Source: Anaerolineae bacterium (lineage in GTDB: Bacteria > Chloroflexota > Anaerolineae > 4572-78 > NAK82). From it: 7,007 nt of DNA. The position numbers and the translations under genes were made by a program. Positions within the stretch are counted from its first letter, which is position 1. Each line of letters starts with the position of its first letter. Under the pieces are notes generated by a model. That model searched no databases and was not told the origin of the DNA. It saw nothing but the letters and a program-made list of their open reading frames with translations. Positions 5,531-7,007 of the stretch are shown one piece after another. The stretch covers positions 1-7,007 of the forward strand of contig JAUVRU010000102.1 of NCBI GenBank assembly GCA_030597485.1, read 5' to 3'.

Positions 5531-6730
5531 CTACACGGTGCGCTGTTCCTCGAACATCGCGATCTCGTCCGTGGTGAAACCCAACTCGCCCAGGATGGCT
5601 GCACTGTGTTCACCTAACCTAGGTGGAGGTAGCCGGTAGCTAACCTGTGTGCCAGAGAAATGGATGGGGTTGGCCAACGATTTCACCACGCCCGTCAATG
5701 GGTGTTCGAGTTCCACGGTGAAGCCGCGCTGGACGAGCTGGGGATGGGAAAGCGTCTCGGGCACAGAGTTAATGGGGCCACTGGGAATCCCGGCATCACG
5801 GAAGGCCTCCAACCAATCGGGGGCATCTTTGCGCACGAGGATCTCCTGCAACAGCTCAATTAGCTCCGTACGATGGGCCAGGCGGTTGGCGTTGGTGGCA
5901 AAACGAGGATTATTCATTATCGTGTCGGCGATGCCCAGGACCTGACAGAATCGCTCCCAAAGGCGCTGTGTGCCCACGGCCACAATTATGTGCTTGTCCC
6001 TGGCCATGAAGACCTGGTAGGGGACAATGCTGGGGTGGGCGTTCCCCAGCCGCCTGGGAACCTGTCCCCCATTCAGATAGGCGCTGGCCGGTATGGCGAG
6101 CCAGGCAGAATGGCTCTCCAGCAGACTGAGATCGATTACCTGACCTTGCCCGGTCCGCTGGCGGGCCAGAAGTGCCCCCACCACACCCAGCGCGGCGTAC
6201 ACGCCCGCAGTCATGTCGGCCAGGGGGATGGGGTAGCGCATAGCCTCCCCCTCAGGTTCGCCATTGATGCTCATCAGCCCGCTTTCGCCCTGAGCTATCA
6301 TGTCGTATCCAGGGCGCTCCGCGTGGGGGCCGGTAGCGCCATACCCGGAGATGGAGGTATACAGGAGGCGCGGATTCAGTGCCAGCAGTGTATCGGCGTC
6401 CACACCCAATCGCAGTTGTGAGCTGACGCGCGGTGTGTTGTGGATGAAGACATCTGCGCGACCAACCAACCGATGCAGCGCCTGGCGCCCCTCATCTGTC
6501 TTGAGGTCAAGGGCCAGGCTTCTCTTGTTGCGGTTGACCGACAAGAAATAGGTGCTCTCGCCCTCGACGAAGGGCGGGCCCCACGTGCGCGACTGGTCAC
6601 CCACACCAGGTGGCTCGACCTTAACAACTTGGGCACCCATGTCACCCAGCAGCATCGTACAATAAGGGCCGGCGAGGGCCTGCGTGAGATCAACGATCAG
6701 AGTGTCGTGCAGCACGCTATCAATGGCCAT
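5531..6730 (-). CDS. class III (CaiB/BaiF) CoA-transferase, SUGCT-like
   Basis: This family moves CoA between two carboxylic acids through enzyme-bound anhydride and thioester intermediates. With start at 6730 the product has 399 residues, typical of the family. Motifs are DLTQALAGPYCTMLLGDMGA (14-33) and VKVEPPGVGDQSR (36-48) near the N-terminus, NRNKRSLALDLKTDEGR (66-82), GYGATGP (129-135), GYDMIAQGESGLM (141-153), LADMTAG (170-176) with Asp172 as the expected catalytic residue, and DAGIPSGPINSV (312-323). Several stretches (TWGPPFVEGES, SIVPYQVF, GPIN) resemble succinate-hydroxymethylglutarate CoA-transferase (SUGCT), but the substrate is not certain. ATG 6730 is preferred over an in-frame start at 6781 because GGGGGAG precedes it and the homologous N-terminus begins there. 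It converges on the kinase gene, with no acyl-CoA dehydrogenase or other partner in the window. Confidence 0.93.
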   Translation of the reverse strand: MAIDSVLHDTLIVDLTQALAGPYCTMLLGDMGAQVVKVEPPGVGDQSRTWGPPFVEGESTYFLSVNRNKRSLALDLKTDEGRQALHRLVGRADVFIHNTPRVSSQLRLGVDADTLLALNPRLLYTSISGYGATGPHAERPGYDMIAQGESGLMSINGEPEGEAMRYPIPLADMTAGVYAALGVVGALLARQRTGQGQVIDLSLLESHSAWLAIPASAYLNGGQVPRRLGNAHPSIVPYQVFMARDKHIIVAVGTQRLWERFCQVLGIADTIMNNPRFATNANRLAHRTELIELLQEILVRKDAPDWLEAFRDAGIPSGPINSVPETLSHPQLVQRGFTVELEHPLTGVVKSLANPIHFSGTQVSYRLPPPRLGEHSAAILGELGFTTDEIAMFEEQRTV

Positions 6731-6734
6731 GCAT

Positions 6735-6741
6735 CTCCCCC
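6735..6741 (-). promoter_or_regulatory. ribosome binding site deciding the CoA-transferase start
   Basis: On the minus strand GGGGGAG, preceded by AA, ends four bases before the ATG at 6730. It favours that start over the in-frame ATG at 6781, which would add 17 residues not expected for the family and would lie upstream of the predicted transcription start. Confidence 0.7.
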
Positions 6742-6764
6742 TTGTGGTCGCGGTGAGTGTTGCC

Positions 6765-6778
6765 CATACTGCCGTATG
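6765..6778 (-). promoter_or_regulatory. candidate operator: inverted repeat at the CoA-transferase transcription start
   Basis: CATAC (6765-6769) and GTATG (6774-6778) form a perfect 5-bp inverted repeat around TGCC. It begins at the predicted transcription start and covers roughly the first 14 transcribed bases, a position where a bound repressor would block initiation. The arms are short, so chance is possible, and no regulator gene is visible nearby. Confidence 0.35.
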
Positions 6779-6784
6779 CACCGC

Positions 6785-6793
6785 ATTCTACCA
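6785..6793 (-). promoter_or_regulatory. extended -10 promoter of the CoA-transferase gene
   Basis: Read on the minus strand, TGGTAGAAT gives an extended -10 (TGn) plus a hexamer matching TATAAT at five of six positions. The -35 region about 17 bp upstream (TCGCAC) is poor, as is common for extended -10 promoters. The predicted start is near 6778, giving a leader of about 48 nt before the ATG at 6730. Confidence 0.55.
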
Positions 6794-7007
6794 CGCTTGC
6801 CAGGGAGGTGCGACGAGGCCTCACGTTGTCCGGTCCGATTGTCACTCGGTGACGTCCGTGATACGCTGGTGGCCTGTCGCGCCCCTTGCCCGGCCGGTCG
6901 GCTGGTCCCGACTGCTGCCTGGCTTGCTGCTTACAGTCTCGACTCTGGCCGGTTGGCGGCCGCCAGGAGAATGTGCAGGCATTGATGTAGCTTCTCTCGG
7001 GGTTGGA
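6794..7007. other. right-edge segment with no confident gene
   Basis: Frames stay open by chance in this GC-rich stretch, but none reads like a protein family I know. One minus-strand frame running in from the window edge to a TAA at 6931-6933 gives 24 residues with a helical look (REKLHQCLHILLAAANRP). It could be the end of a gene lying mostly outside the window. I see no tRNA, terminator or repeat here. Confidence 0.3.

Noticed and set aside
6730..6781. Longer CoA-transferase start at 6781
   Set aside because: It would lie upstream of the predicted transcription start, ignore the GGGGGAG ribosome site, and add 17 residues without family counterpart.
6440..6985. Plus-strand open frame of 181 codons opposite the CoA-transferase start
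   Set aside because: Mostly antisense to a clear enzyme gene, no recognisable domain, no ribosome site, and a composition typical of GC-rich shadow frames.

Overview
The window looks like a stretch of chromosome from a GC-rich, free-living bacterium. I favour a Chloroflexota (Anaerolineae-like) origin. This is an inference from the FHA / membrane anchor / Pro-Thr-rich linker / PD40 propeller architecture of the first protein, the style of the RnpA, YidC and Jag sequences, and the short Oxa1-type YidC without a large periplasmic domain. No rRNA or other decisive marker is present, so the phylum call is moderate in confidence.

Layout. Positions 2-1891 (+) hold the 3' part of a gene for a membrane-anchored protein: N-terminal FHA domain, one transmembrane helix, an Ig-like domain, then a TolB/PD40 beta-propeller. 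Immediately after its stop codon lies a promoter whose -35 and -10 hexamers both match the sigma-70 consensus exactly (1893-1922). It is followed by an untranslated leader of about 170 nt and then the classic cluster rpmH (2103-2279), rnpA (2309-2653), yidD (2705-2932), yidC (2998-3816) and jag/khpB (3791-4525). A PfkB-family sugar kinase gene (4617-5462) follows on the same strand, in a place where many bacteria have mnmE. Convergent to it is a class III (CaiB/BaiF) CoA-transferase resembling SUGCT (5531-6730, minus strand), with its own extended -10 promoter and a small perfect inverted repeat at the predicted transcription start. The last 220 bases or so carry no confident gene.

How the genes work together. 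rpmH supplies a large-subunit ribosomal protein and rnpA the protein part of RNase P. YidD and YidC serve membrane-protein insertion, and Jag is an RNA-binding KH/R3H protein. The set links translation, tRNA maturation and membrane biogenesis and is kept in this order across many bacterial phyla. The FHA protein, the kinase and the CoA-transferase appear to be independent neighbours; no shared pathway can be read from the sequence.

I saw no mobile element, CRISPR array, tRNA/rRNA gene or DnaA-box cluster. I found no convincing undescribed multi-gene system. The points most worth a second look are the FHA-to-propeller membrane protein, the consensus promoter with a dyad in its spacer and a structured leader before rpmH, a Lys in place of the conserved YidC groove Arg, the L34 tail, and the palindrome at the CoA-transferase start.
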